Shown piece after piece: positions 33,328 to 41,383 of a DNA stretch of 45,456 nt. The stretch is from Burkholderiales bacterium. GTDB lineage: Bacteria > Pseudomonadota > Gammaproteobacteria > Burkholderiales > Burkholderiaceae_C. The stretch's first letter is position 1; each line of letters opens with the position of its first letter. Under the pieces are notes generated by a model. It was not told the origin of the DNA. It saw only the letters and a list, made by a program, of their open reading frames with translations, and did not search any database. The stretch lies in NCBI GenBank assembly GCA_022758925.1, contig JAEMQF010000269.1, forward strand, positions 1 through 45,456, written 5' to 3'. The position numbers and the translations under genes were made by a program.

Positions 33328-33783
33328 TCATGCCGCGAGTGACAGGTGGTGCTGGATCACGGTGAACGCCATGATGTCGAAGATGCCGCTTGGGTCCATG
33401 TACTTCGGATCCGACAGCTCCTCGTAGCGTCCTCGCGCGTCGTAGGCGGTCTGTATCACGGCGTTCACCTGCCCGCGATAAGCGCCTTCGAGGTAAATGC
33501 CGTCGTCGCGGTGGGCGGTAACGGTGCTGCGAATCGCCGGGTCGGCGGACTTCTCCTCCGTGACCTGCCTGATGTAAAGGGCCTCCTCGTCGGTGATGTC
33601 GAACCTGGCCTGGATTTCCGCGATCATGTCTTGAACGGACACTTTCTTCGGCGGTGGGCCGGAGCCCTTCTTGCCACCGCCCGGTCTGAGTTTGACCGTC
33701 CCACCGCCGGTCTCTACGCCCTGATATGCAACAGCGGCCTTGATGACTTGCGTCTGCCGAATCTGCTTCATCAGCTCGGACAC
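33328..33783 (-). pseudogene. hsdR: HsdR C-terminal domain fragment downstream of an in-frame amber codon
   Basis: This 151-codon stretch is in the same frame as hsdR and resumes right after the TAG. The bases between encode VGPQLIKAGSVSELMKQ, the usual continuation of HsdR after its FAE-Y stretch. A GTG at 33783 could start a separate polypeptide (VSELMKQIRQTQVIKAAV), but no good ribosome binding site is visible. The fragment includes a Gly/Lys/Pro-rich linker and the final helical block that docks HsdR to the methyltransferase core. The sequence has stayed intact since the stop codon arose, which points to a recent mutation, low-level readthrough or a sequencing error. Confidence 0.75.
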
Positions 33784-33813
33784 GCTGCCTGCCTTGATGA
33801 GCTGCGGGCCGAC

Positions 33814-36252
33814 CTATTCGGCAAACGTGGCGAGTTGCTTTATCTCCGGCGCAAAGGTGAAGAAGCAAGTGAGGAAGTGAAAGCACTTCACGAAGCGGGC
33901 GAGCAGGTAGACGAATTCCTTGCGCGCTTCCAGATCGGTGAGTCTCGCCTGAAAGCGAACCCGCAGCGCGTTGACCGAAAACTGCACCCGGGAGTCCGTG
34001 CCGGTCGCGAGCAGCGTTTCGAGATCAGCCGCATCCTTCTGCGTGAAGACCCCCACAGCCAGAATCTCGGCGTGCAATTTCAGGCAAAGCGCCTGGTCCG
34101 GCTCTTCCGGCTCGAAGGGCGTGCCTTTTCTGTATTTGACGAATGCCTTGAGGATCGCCTTGGCGTTGTTGGTGAAGTCCACCACCACGACACGATCCTT
34201 GCCTTCGTGGCAGCGGTTCAGCCGTGACAGCGTCTGCACGGCGTTGCGGTCGACGACGGGCTTGTCGAGGAACATGCCGGCCAGCAGAGGTTGATCGAAA
34301 CCTGTCTGGAATTTGTTGGCCACGATCATCACGCGGTAGTCGTCGCCCTCGAACCGCTGCTCGATCAACTCGCCGTCCTTCAGCTCGTTGACCGCGTGCT
34401 CGCTGATCGCCGCGTTGGTTTCGGGATGCGTGAAATCCGAGAACGCATAGAGCGCCTTGTAGGCCGCGCTGCGCTCCTTGAGCTTCTCCGTGACGATCTG
34501 GAAGTAGCGCAACCCCGCGACGCGGGAGCTGGTCACGATCATCGCCTTGGCGCGTCCGCCAATGAGCGGCATCACATCCGCCTCGAAGATGCGCAGCATC
34601 ACCTCGGCCTTGTACTGAATCAGGCCGTCATCCTGAAAGGCCACGTTCTGCAATGCCTTGGAAACGACCCCTTTCGGATAGAGCTTTTCCTCGTCCAGTT
34701 TGGGCACGACCGGGCAATGCAGGTTGTAAAGCGTCTTGTAGGAAATGATGCTGGCCGCCACATCGACGATGTAGCCTTCGGCAATGGCCTCGGCCTCGGA
34801 GTAGGTGTCGAACGGTTCGCCGAACAGGCTGACAGTGGCCGGCGCAGGTGTGGCGGTGAACGCAACGATCATCTGGTTGAGGTCATGCTCGCGGATGATC
34901 TTGGCGAGTTGCTCCTGCGGGTCCGGCTCGGAGGCCTCGGCATCGGGCTCGTCCTTCTTGCGGAACGGCAACCGGATGGCCGCGCCCATCTGGCCTTCCT
35001 GCGAGCGGTGGGCTTCGTCAATCAGAAAGGCGACGCGGAGTTTCTTCAGCTCGGGGTTGTTCTCGATCTCGTCCAGCACCCAGGCGAACTTCTGCTGCGT
35101 CGTGACGATGATCGGCTTGCGCCCCTTGAGAAACCGCGGCAGGTCCTCAGCCTTGCGCGCCAGGCCGACGACATCCGTCAAGTGCGTGAAGTTCTCGATG
35201 TCGTCCTTGATGTTCGTATCGAGCGCTTTCCGGTCCGTGAGGATGAACACCAGGTCCACCAGCTTCTCGCTCGTGCCGGGCTTGAACAGGCTGTGCAGGC
35301 GATCCGCCAGCCAACAGATGGTGAGAGTCTTGCCACTGCCCGCCGAGTGCTCGACCAGGTACTTGCGCCCGATGTCGCCTTTCGCGGCGAATTGCGCCAA
35401 GATGTCGTCGGCCACCTTGCGCACCGTGCGGCTCTGGTGGTAGCGCGGGAACATGGTATAGGCCGGACGCTCCGGCCTGTCGTCCTGCGCGTCGCGCTGG
35501 GGCACTCGGACGAGGAAGAAAGCGAGCGCTTCGAGCAACTGGTCACCCGCCAACACCTCGCGATAGAGAAACTCCACTGCGTATTCGCTGCCATCTTGGG
35601 CAACGGCTTGGTTCGTCAGGCCCGTGTTGTGCCAGCGAAAGTTATCTTCACGGCGCGGGTCGGTGGCGGCCATCACATCGCTCGTGTCGGCGGCGAGGTA
35701 GAGGAATGGATGCTGGAAGATCTTGCGGGCGTGGTCGCGTGCCGCGAACTGCGCGACGGCGTCATGCACGGTCTGGTTCTTCTCGTGCTTCAACTCCAGC
35801 GCCACGATGGGCAGGCCGTTGAGGAAGAAGACGAAATCGATCTCCTGGTTGGTCTCGCCGAAGTAGAAATGTGGGCGGAACGTGATGCGGTTCTCGCCGT
35901 GTTTTGTGGTGGCGGCGCTTTCGGTGGAACGCGGTTTGGGGTAGTAGAGCCGCAACTCCAGCCCACGCACCTTCAGCCCGTGGCGCAGCAGCATCCACAA
36001 CGGCGTGTGCTCAAGCTCCTTGCGCAGCGCCTTGAATACCTCGTCCCGCGCGTCCGTTCCGTAGTCGTGGGTGAGCTTCTTGAGCGTGTCGGCCTGCGTG
36101 GCCGTGAGAAAGGCCCAGAGCAGGTCCTCGGCAATGCAGTGTTCGGTGTCCGTGATGTCGGACTGTTCGAGCACGCCATAGCGGTGCTCGCGGACTAGGA
36201 AGTCCGCGATGTGCTGCTGAAAGCTGAGTTCGGGCGGCTTCTTGCGAGCCAT
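33814..36252 (-). CDS. hsdR: Type I restriction endonuclease subunit R, truncated by amber codon
   Basis: An 812-residue product with the normal HsdR order: PD-(D/E)XK nuclease with EIDFVFFLNGLPIVALELKHEKN, then SF2 translocase with Walker A HSAGSGKTLTICWL, DEAH box FLIDEAHRSQEG, motif III VAFTATPAP and motif VI-like region VVDRNAVQTLSRLNRCHEGK, then a helical part ending at KQLATFAE-stop. The stop is TAG where relatives continue E-Y-V-G-P-Q, and the same frame stays open for another 161 codons. Loss of the C-terminal assembly domain probably prevents recruitment to HsdM2S, leaving methylation without restriction unless the stop is suppressed. The ATG at 36252 lies two bases after the DUF1016 stop, so the genes are co-translated. 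Confidence 0.9.
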   Translation of the reverse strand: MARKKPPELSFQQHIADFLVREHRYGVLEQSDITDTEHCIAEDLLWAFLTATQADTLKKLTHDYGTDARDEVFKALRKELEHTPLWMLLRHGLKVRGLELRLYYPKPRSTESAATTKHGENRITFRPHFYFGETNQEIDFVFFLNGLPIVALELKHEKNQTVHDAVAQFAARDHARKIFQHPFLYLAADTSDVMAATDPRREDNFRWHNTGLTNQAVAQDGSEYAVEFLYREVLAGDQLLEALAFFLVRVPQRDAQDDRPERPAYTMFPRYHQSRTVRKVADDILAQFAAKGDIGRKYLVEHSAGSGKTLTICWLADRLHSLFKPGTSEKLVDLVFILTDRKALDTNIKDDIENFTHLTDVVGLARKAEDLPRFLKGRKPIIVTTQQKFAWVLDEIENNPELKKLRVAFLIDEAHRSQEGQMGAAIRLPFRKKDEPDAEASEPDPQEQLAKIIREHDLNQMIVAFTATPAPATVSLFGEPFDTYSEAEAIAEGYIVDVAASIISYKTLYNLHCPVVPKLDEEKLYPKGVVSKALQNVAFQDDGLIQYKAEVMLRIFEADVMPLIGGRAKAMIVTSSRVAGLRYFQIVTEKLKERSAAYKALYAFSDFTHPETNAAISEHAVNELKDGELIEQRFEGDDYRVMIVANKFQTGFDQPLLAGMFLDKPVVDRNAVQTLSRLNRCHEGKDRVVVVDFTNNAKAILKAFVKYRKGTPFEPEEPDQALCLKLHAEILAVGVFTQKDAADLETLLATGTDSRVQFSVNALRVRFQARLTDLEARKEFVYLLARFVKCFHFLTCFFTFAPEIKQLATFAE

Positions 36253-36254
36253 GG

Positions 36255-36713
36255 TCAGGTCTTCGCCGATTCGAGCCGGCACATCTCGGCATAGAAATCG
36301 CGCTTCAGCGTGTCTTCGATGTAGACCAAAGACTTGAAGTGGGTCCAGGTCAATTGTCTCCGCAACCGGGAGACAATTTCTTCGTCAGGAAACGCCTTCG
36401 CGAACCGGATCATGCGTGGCAACGATTTCCCGGAAAACCCGGGCCCGAATTCCTGCTCCAATTGTCTCCCCAGCGCGGAGACAATCTCCTCGCCATAGCC
36501 TGCACGTTTCTCCTTCAGCACATCCTGAACGATGCGGCGGCCGATGTGCCAGTACAGCGTCGTCAGCGCGGAGTCCACGGCCCGGGCGACCCCCTCGCGG
36601 GCTTGCAGGATCAGCTCCCGCACATCCGCGATTGGCGCGATGGGCTTTGCCGCTGGCACGACCGCGGCCGTTTGCTGGGTCGGCTTGCGGGCTGTCATCC
36701 CGGGCGAACGCAT
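36255..36713 (-). CDS. DUF1016 N-terminal domain protein (nuclease domain missing)
   Basis: A 152-residue protein corresponding to the DUF1016_N part of YhcG-like proteins: LTTLYWHIGRRIVQDVLKEKRAGYGEEIVSALGRQLEQEFG.GFSGKSLPRMIRFAKAFPDEEIVSRLRRQLTWTHFKSLVYIEDTLKRDFYAEMCRLE. Full-length members continue into a PD-(D/E)XK nuclease; here the protein stops at SAKT, two bases before hsdR. It may be a truncation caused by hsdR joining, or a stand-alone N-terminal domain used as a protein-interaction module. The ATG at 36713 has GAGG upstream. Both EEIVS..RQL segments are encoded by DNA inverted repeats (listed separately). Confidence 0.82.
   Translation of the reverse strand: MRSPGMTARKPTQQTAAVVPAAKPIAPIADVRELILQAREGVARAVDSALTTLYWHIGRRIVQDVLKEKRAGYGEEIVSALGRQLEQEFGPGFSGKSLPRMIRFAKAFPDEEIVSRLRRQLTWTHFKSLVYIEDTLKRDFYAEMCRLESAKT
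36352..36378. repeat. Inverted repeat inside the DUF1016 gene, copy 1
   Basis: AATTGTCTCC-N7-GGAGACAATT, a perfect 10-bp inverted repeat. A second copy with the same arms and spacer length lies about 100 bp away in the same gene. Confidence 0.85.
36461..36485. repeat. Inverted repeat inside the DUF1016 gene, copy 2
   Basis: ATTGTCTCC-N7-GGAGACAAT, a perfect 9-bp inverted repeat. Arms are identical to copy 1, while the 7-base loops differ (CCAGCGC here). Confidence 0.85.
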
Positions 36714-36728
36714 GCGCGCGCCTCGGCA

Positions 36729-37145
36729 CTATTCAAGCAACAGGTTGCGGAAGGGATGCTGGTTTTTCCAGCGGTAGGCCTGAAAGTCGCGCTCGTCGGT
36801 GCTGACGATGCGCCCCTCGCCGTTCTGCTCCGCCAACAGCACGAGCGACGCATCCGCCAGGTCCATCGGCAAATTGTCGTAATGGCGCATCAGGGCAGTG
36901 AGCCGGGGCAGATGATCCGCCCCCATTGCAAGGACGCCCACGCCCTGCGCCGCCAGCGTTTCCAGCCAGGCCAGCGTCTTCGCTACCCCTATTCGGCTGA
37001 ACATCAGATGCACGCACTCCACCAGCACCGGGTACGTGGTCATCAGCGGCTCGCGATTGCGCCGGAAAAATTCGCGGCAGCGCGCGTGGTATGCGTCACC
37101 GCGATCGGCCAAGGCCAGCCATGCGCCCGTATCCACCAGAATCAT
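36729..37145 (-). CDS. PIN-domain toxin (VapC-like ribonuclease)
   Basis: A 138-residue PIN domain. The acidic active-site residues are visible in MILVDTGAWLALADRGD (Asp5), the conserved Glu in VLVECVHLM, and Asp in MDLADASLVLLAEQ and IVSTDERDF. VapC-type toxins cleave RNA, often initiator tRNA or rRNA. The start overlaps the antitoxin stop by 4 nt (ATGA). The TA pair is inserted between hsdS and hsdR and may stabilise the island; the hsd genes themselves show that host modification persists even though restriction is probably lost. Confidence 0.88.
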   Translation of the reverse strand: MILVDTGAWLALADRGDAYHARCREFFRRNREPLMTTYPVLVECVHLMFSRIGVAKTLAWLETLAAQGVGVLAMGADHLPRLTALMRHYDNLPMDLADASLVLLAEQNGEGRIVSTDERDFQAYRWKNQHPFRNLLLE

Positions 37146-37414
37146 GGCTCGACCCCGCTCTTGGCCGAAAAGTCGAGCCGGTTCTTGTACGTGGTGGAAA
37201 GCTGCTCATCGGTCTCGATAGCGCCGACGAAGCCCGCTGCCTCCAGCGCCTGAAAGAAGGCCGAATCGCCCTTGTCGGGTGCGGACGCAACGGGCGCAAG
37301 CGCGGCCGGCAAGCCATGCCGCTGCTTCACGAACCGCACGAAATCCAGCACCTCGGCGCGCAGATTGGGCGGCAGCGCGGCAATCTCGGATTGAATGTCG
37401 TTCAGTTTGGTCAT
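37142..37414 (-). CDS. VapB-like antitoxin (DUF2281-type)
   Basis: A 90-residue protein with the short helical N-terminal motif MTKLNDIQSEIAALPPNLRAEVLDFVRFVKQRHG, common to DUF2281/VapB-like antitoxins. It is followed by a linker and a C-terminal region (FFQALEAAGFVGAI...YKNRLDFSAKSG) that would wrap the toxin. The ATG at 37414 has GGAG seven bases upstream and is preferred to the TTG just before it. It begins 12 nt after the hsdS stop. DNA binding and autoregulation are usual for the family but not testable here. Confidence 0.78.
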   Translation of the reverse strand: MTKLNDIQSEIAALPPNLRAEVLDFVRFVKQRHGLPAALAPVASAPDKGDSAFFQALEAAGFVGAIETDEQLSTTYKNRLDFSAKSGVEP

Positions 37415-37426
37415 CAATTGCTCCGG

Positions 37427-38782
37427 TCAGGGTGAAGACTTGGGCGGTGCGTCGTCGGGCGCCAATGCTTGCTCGATATTCTCTGCGCGAAAGTCGGCGC
37501 CGACGAGACGCCGCTGGCCGGTGACCCATTCGTGAATCAGCGACTTGCGGTAGGCGGTAAGGGTGGCGATCTGGGCTTCGATGCCGGCAACGATCCGTTT
37601 GACTTCACCAAGTTTCGCATCGAGGTGGATGCAGATGGTTTCCTGTTCCGGCAGCGGAGGCAACGGAATGGGGAACTCGCCAACCTTGGTCGCATTAGTG
37701 CAGGCAAGGTTCGTGGTTTGCTTGCCCGTGGCCTCGAAGTAATCGCGCCCGTATTGGGAGGTAGTGACATGGGCGAGGAACATGGGCTTCAGCTTGTGGC
37801 GCAAGCAGCGCAACGCGAAGATGTGATTCTGGTGAAGGCATCCCGGGATCTCCCCCTTCCACAAATGTCCGCGTCCGAGCTTGTCGAGATCGCCACCCTC
37901 GGTCATCAGCACGTCGTCGGGGCGAAGTTGAACTCCTGCGGCCACGCTGGCCGGGAGTTCGATCACGGAAACGTCAGCCAAGTCGAGGTGACCATCCTGG
38001 ACGTTCCCGACGCGCAAATAGGGGCACTCGATGAGTGACCCTTCGTATTGCTTGCCGAGCGTGAGGCCGCCCTGAACTTCAGCGATTCGCTTCAGGCAGA
38101 CCAGTCGCCAACCACGCGGAATGTTCGCCATCCACGCGTTGCCGGTCGATTCCAAAACAACGTCATCTGAGATGCCGCGCGTGACTGCACGTTGAATGAT
38201 GGTTTTGCGAAGGGCGTCGAGGGTGCCGAGCTGCCAGCGTTTGGCGGCCACCGCAGAATCAATCGTAGCGCAGCTTGCATCGAGATACGCCGCGATGCGT
38301 TGTTGCTCTGGAAACGGCGGGAGCGGGATGGCTATGGCGTTGAAGTCCTTGTCCCCAACCGCAGGGTAGCCAACACCAGTTGCGGCCGCCTCGAAATGCT
38401 GTCGCGCGTTTTCGGAAATGAGGTGGTAGTAAGCGAACTGCGGTGCCAGCATGCTCGGTCTTGGCTCCACGACATTGAAGCCGGTTGAACATACAAAGTG
38501 CGCCGGCACATCCGCAAAGAAAGCAACAGCCTGAAGGTTGGGTCTCACCGATGAAATCACAGTGCTCCCGGCAGCCACCCGACGCCGAGCCCGAGACGGC
38601 GCATCTTCGAATCGAAGACGTTCGATGGCATTCGGATCGACCACGCCGTGATAGTCGACGTTGGATACCTCGAGGTAGTCGAACTCGTAGTCTGGGTCTG
38701 TCGCAGCGGAGAGCGCGACCGCGTTGATTGCAGCCACGTCCTTGAGACGATCACTTGCCCACCCAGTCGGGACCCCACTCAT
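37427..38782 (-). CDS. hsdS: Type I restriction-modification specificity subunit
   Basis: A 451-residue HsdS with two target-recognition domains, each followed by a conserved helical spacer. The first spacer contains NAIAIPLPPFPEQQRIAAYLD...LDALRKTIIQRAVTRG and the second GEFPIPLPPLPEQETICIHLD...LTAYRKSLIHEWVTGQ. The PLPP.PEQ repeats mark the TRD/coiled-coil boundaries. The two TRDs set the bipartite recognition sequence, which cannot be predicted by eye. ATG at 38782 overlaps the hsdM stop (ATGA), so the track extension upstream is an artefact of the hsdM region. Confidence 0.93.
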   Translation of the reverse strand: MSGVPTGWASDRLKDVAAINAVALSAATDPDYEFDYLEVSNVDYHGVVDPNAIERLRFEDAPSRARRRVAAGSTVISSVRPNLQAVAFFADVPAHFVCSTGFNVVEPRPSMLAPQFAYYHLISENARQHFEAAATGVGYPAVGDKDFNAIAIPLPPFPEQQRIAAYLDASCATIDSAVAAKRWQLGTLDALRKTIIQRAVTRGISDDVVLESTGNAWMANIPRGWRLVCLKRIAEVQGGLTLGKQYEGSLIECPYLRVGNVQDGHLDLADVSVIELPASVAAGVQLRPDDVLMTEGGDLDKLGRGHLWKGEIPGCLHQNHIFALRCLRHKLKPMFLAHVTTSQYGRDYFEATGKQTTNLACTNATKVGEFPIPLPPLPEQETICIHLDAKLGEVKRIVAGIEAQIATLTAYRKSLIHEWVTGQRRLVGADFRAENIEQALAPDDAPPKSSP

Positions 38783-40761
38783 TTCGCCAACCCCTCCAAC
38801 ATCTTCTCTGCCTCCTTCTCCAGCCGCCAGAACTCCGCGAGCAATTCCTTCGCAGGCCTGGGCGGCTGGTAGCGGTAGAAGTATTTGTTCGGCAGGATTT
38901 CGTAGCCGAGTTGCGGGCCGTCTTCCCAGCGGATGATCGGCTTGCCGATTTCCCGTTTCAGGAAGGCAGCGATGTCCTCGCCATGCAGAATGTATTCGTC
39001 GTCCTGCACATAGTGCCGGTGCGTCCATTCCACGGACACGATTTCAGGCTTGTCCCCAAGCGCCGCCTTGAGCGTCTTCGCGGCGCTGTCCGTCGGCTTC
39101 AGGGCGAACGCCACAGTCTTCTCTTCCTTGTCCAGTTTCACGCGCACGCGGAAGTTGAGATCGCTGTCGTGGAACGCCTGCTCCTTGGCGAGGTTGGCGG
39201 CGGTGAACGCTTTCTCATAGGCCCCGGTAACGGTTGCCGGCTGGTCGTGCTCGTCGGTCTGCCAGAACACCACCTTGACTTTGTGGAACGCGAAGTCCTT
39301 CTCGCGGAAGAGCTTCACGTGCTCATCGTCGAAGCCAGGTACCCAGCCCTTCTGGTAGCGCTCTTCGATCCATTGCCGGTGCGCGTCGGTCATGCGGTTG
39401 CGTTTGTTGCCGAAGGCCTTGGGCTCTTTCTCGAACTGCTGGCGCGCATCGATCAGCATCACACGCCCGCGATGCGCAGCGGGCTTGTCGTTCCGCAGCA
39501 GCCAGATGTAGGTGAAGATGCCGGTGTTGTAGAAGAGCTGATCGGGCAGCATGACGATGGCGTCGAGCCAGTCGCTTTCCAGAATCCAGCGGCGGATTTC
39601 GCTTTCGCCTGAGCCGCAGTCGCCGTTCGAGAGCGGCGAGCCGTTGAAGATGATGGCGATGCAGCTGCCGCCCTTCTCTGGCGCCTGCATCTTGCCCAGC
39701 ATGGTTTGCAGGAACAGCAGCGCGCCGTCGTTCACGCGCGGCATGCCGGCTCGGTAGCGGGTGGTCTCCAGTTTCCGGGCTTCCGTTTCGTAGCCGTCCT
39801 TGCCACCCCAAGTGACGCCAAAGGGCGGATTGCTCAGCATGAAGTCGAAGCGGAACTTGGTTTCGGGAAGCTGGTCGCCTGGCTCCTTGCCGTGCGCCTC
39901 GTGCGGGATGAGCGAGTTGCCGAGGAAGACCTTGGCCTGCTGGTCGTTCTTGATGAGCAGGTCGGCCTGACAGATGGCGTAGTTCGTCGGCGAAAGTTCC
40001 TGCCCGTGAACGGTGACGAACTTCTCGACGTTGTCTCGCTGTGCGGGATTGGCGGCCCGGTCCAGCAGGTGTTCCTTCGCCACGGACAACATGCCGCCGG
40101 TGCCGCAGGCGGGGTCGTAGATGGAGACGTGGCGGTCGGGGATCGGGATCTCCAACAGTTCGACCATGAGCCGGATGACCTCGCGTAGGGTGAAGTGCTC
40201 GCCGGCCTCCTCGCCGCTTTGTTCCGAGAATCGCCGCAGCAGCTCCTCGTAGATGTAGCCCATCTCCAGGCCGGAAAGCTGGTTCGGGCCAAGTTCCAGT
40301 TCCTTGTACTGATTCAGGATCGGGGCGAGCCGGTTGTTCTTCACCATCGTGCCGATGGTGGCGCGGTAATTGAAGTGCTCGATGATGTCGTCGACGTTCT
40401 TCGAGAAGCCGTTGATGTAGGCGCGGAAGTTCGCCTCCAGCAGCGTGTGATCTTCCTCATAGACTCTGCGCAGCGTCCATTTGGTGTTGTTCGAGAACGG
40501 CGACTGCTGGGGATTCAGTTCGAGTTCCTTGACCAGCTTGGCAAGTTCCTTCTCGGTTAGCTTGGGCCGCTTGGCCAGCACCTCGGCGCTCTTGGCTTCG
40601 CGCCAGGCCAGCAACACGCATTCGAGCCGCCGGATGACGATGATCGGCAGGATGACGCTCTGGTATTCGTAGGCCTTGAACTTGCCGCGCAGGCGTTCGG
40701 CAGACTTCCAGATGTCGCCTGCAAGGTTGTCGAGCTTCGGCTTGTTGAGCGAGAGAGCCAC
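38779..40761 (-). CDS. hsdM: Type I restriction-modification DNA methyltransferase subunit
   Basis: A 660-residue N6-adenine methyltransferase. It has an HsdM N-terminal helical domain (LAGDIWKSAERLRGKFKAYEYQ), the AdoMet motif DPACGTGGMLSVAKEHL and the catalytic motif LSNPPFGVTW. It is longer than E. coli HsdM because of an extended C-terminal region (from about residue 480), as in the type common with SF2/HsdR units of this kind. I start at the GTG at 40761 (VALSLNKPKLDNL), which has AGGA upstream and begins where the family's conserved N-terminus begins. The track start is a TTG overlapping the stop of an upstream remnant frame. Confidence 0.93.
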   Translation of the reverse strand: MALSLNKPKLDNLAGDIWKSAERLRGKFKAYEYQSVILPIIVIRRLECVLLAWREAKSAEVLAKRPKLTEKELAKLVKELELNPQQSPFSNNTKWTLRRVYEEDHTLLEANFRAYINGFSKNVDDIIEHFNYRATIGTMVKNNRLAPILNQYKELELGPNQLSGLEMGYIYEELLRRFSEQSGEEAGEHFTLREVIRLMVELLEIPIPDRHVSIYDPACGTGGMLSVAKEHLLDRAANPAQRDNVEKFVTVHGQELSPTNYAICQADLLIKNDQQAKVFLGNSLIPHEAHGKEPGDQLPETKFRFDFMLSNPPFGVTWGGKDGYETEARKLETTRYRAGMPRVNDGALLFLQTMLGKMQAPEKGGSCIAIIFNGSPLSNGDCGSGESEIRRWILESDWLDAIVMLPDQLFYNTGIFTYIWLLRNDKPAAHRGRVMLIDARQQFEKEPKAFGNKRNRMTDAHRQWIEERYQKGWVPGFDDEHVKLFREKDFAFHKVKVVFWQTDEHDQPATVTGAYEKAFTAANLAKEQAFHDSDLNFRVRVKLDKEEKTVAFALKPTDSAAKTLKAALGDKPEIVSVEWTHRHYVQDDEYILHGEDIAAFLKREIGKPIIRWEDGPQLGYEILPNKYFYRYQPPRPAKELLAEFWRLEKEAEKMLEGLAK

Positions 40762-40787
40762 TGGGAAGTCCTGCCTATCGTTGAAGT

Positions 40788-41086
40788 TCAAACCCGCACG
40801 AGTCTTGCCCTCGGCACGGCAAGTGTCGCTGCGCGGTACTCGAAGCTAATGACGAGATTCTTGCCCTGCACCGCGTCCAATTCGGCGATCAAGTTGCGCC
40901 GCGGTCCGTCGAGAGCCAGGACGCACATGCGATCATTGCCCTCGGCGGTCTTGTTGATAGACCGCGACAGGTCGGAGCTCTCAGCCTGCAGGCCACCACG
41001 TGCAGCAAGCGCCGCGGCTCCGCCAAGCGGGCGGCGAGTACGGCGGCTTGGTCGCGTTGAAAGGAAGGGATGGGCGATGCCCTCAT
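40788..41086 (-). pseudogene. Degenerate gene fragments upstream of hsdM
   Basis: Two minus-strand pieces. The upstream piece (41086 downwards) reads MRASPIPSFQRDQAAVLAA then RLAEPRRLLHVVA, which resembles the start of AAA/DUF4143-type ATPases before their Walker A, and then loses similarity. A different frame that stays open to a TGA at 40788 ends MCVLALDGPRRNLIAELD...ISFEYRAATLAVPRARL; it looks coding but I do not recognise it. Together they look like remnants left by deletion and frameshift at the island edge. The rest of 40792-41269 holds no gene I can support; an 11-bp direct repeat (CCGACTCGCGG twice) lies near 41128. Confidence 0.4.
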
Positions 41087-41269
41087 CGGTGAGCCATTTT
41101 ACTCAGCACGATAAGCAGGGAAAAACCGACTCGCGGTGCCGACTCGCGGATCGTGAACCGGCTCGCCCTCTCGGCCCGCGCTCACCGTCGCCGCTCCTGC
41201 CTCTCCTGCCGCCCCAGTCGCTCCAGCGCCATCGATCCGGTCAGCCTGCGCTCGGCCGGCGATCGGCCA

Positions 41270-41383
41270 TCAGTTGCCCTCGAACATGAACTTCTGCCTG
41301 TCCGCAAATGAGTGACGCGCGCGCTCGAAGTCCTGCTTCTGCAAGCAGATCGTTTGCACGGGTGGCTGTTGCCAACCGATCAC
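41270..41383 (-). CDS. Possible 37-residue protein coupled to the BadH-like gene
   Basis: A GTG overlapping the dehydrogenase stop (GTGA) opens a 37-codon frame: VIGWQQPPVQTICLQKQDF...RARHSFADRQKFMFEGN. Composition is charged and soluble, unlike random translation of this GC-rich DNA. It may be a genuine small protein, or the truncated start/end of a longer gene cut by arrival of the restriction island. Below the ORF-track length cutoff. Confidence 0.35.
   Translation of the reverse strand: MIGWQQPPVQTICLQKQDFERARHSFADRQKFMFEGN

Noticed and set aside
33814-33816. Pyrrolysine-type or other programmed recoding of the hsdR amber codon
   Set aside because: No downstream structural insertion element or Pyl genes are seen, and TAG replaces a Tyr codon by one base change; simple nonsense mutation is more likely.
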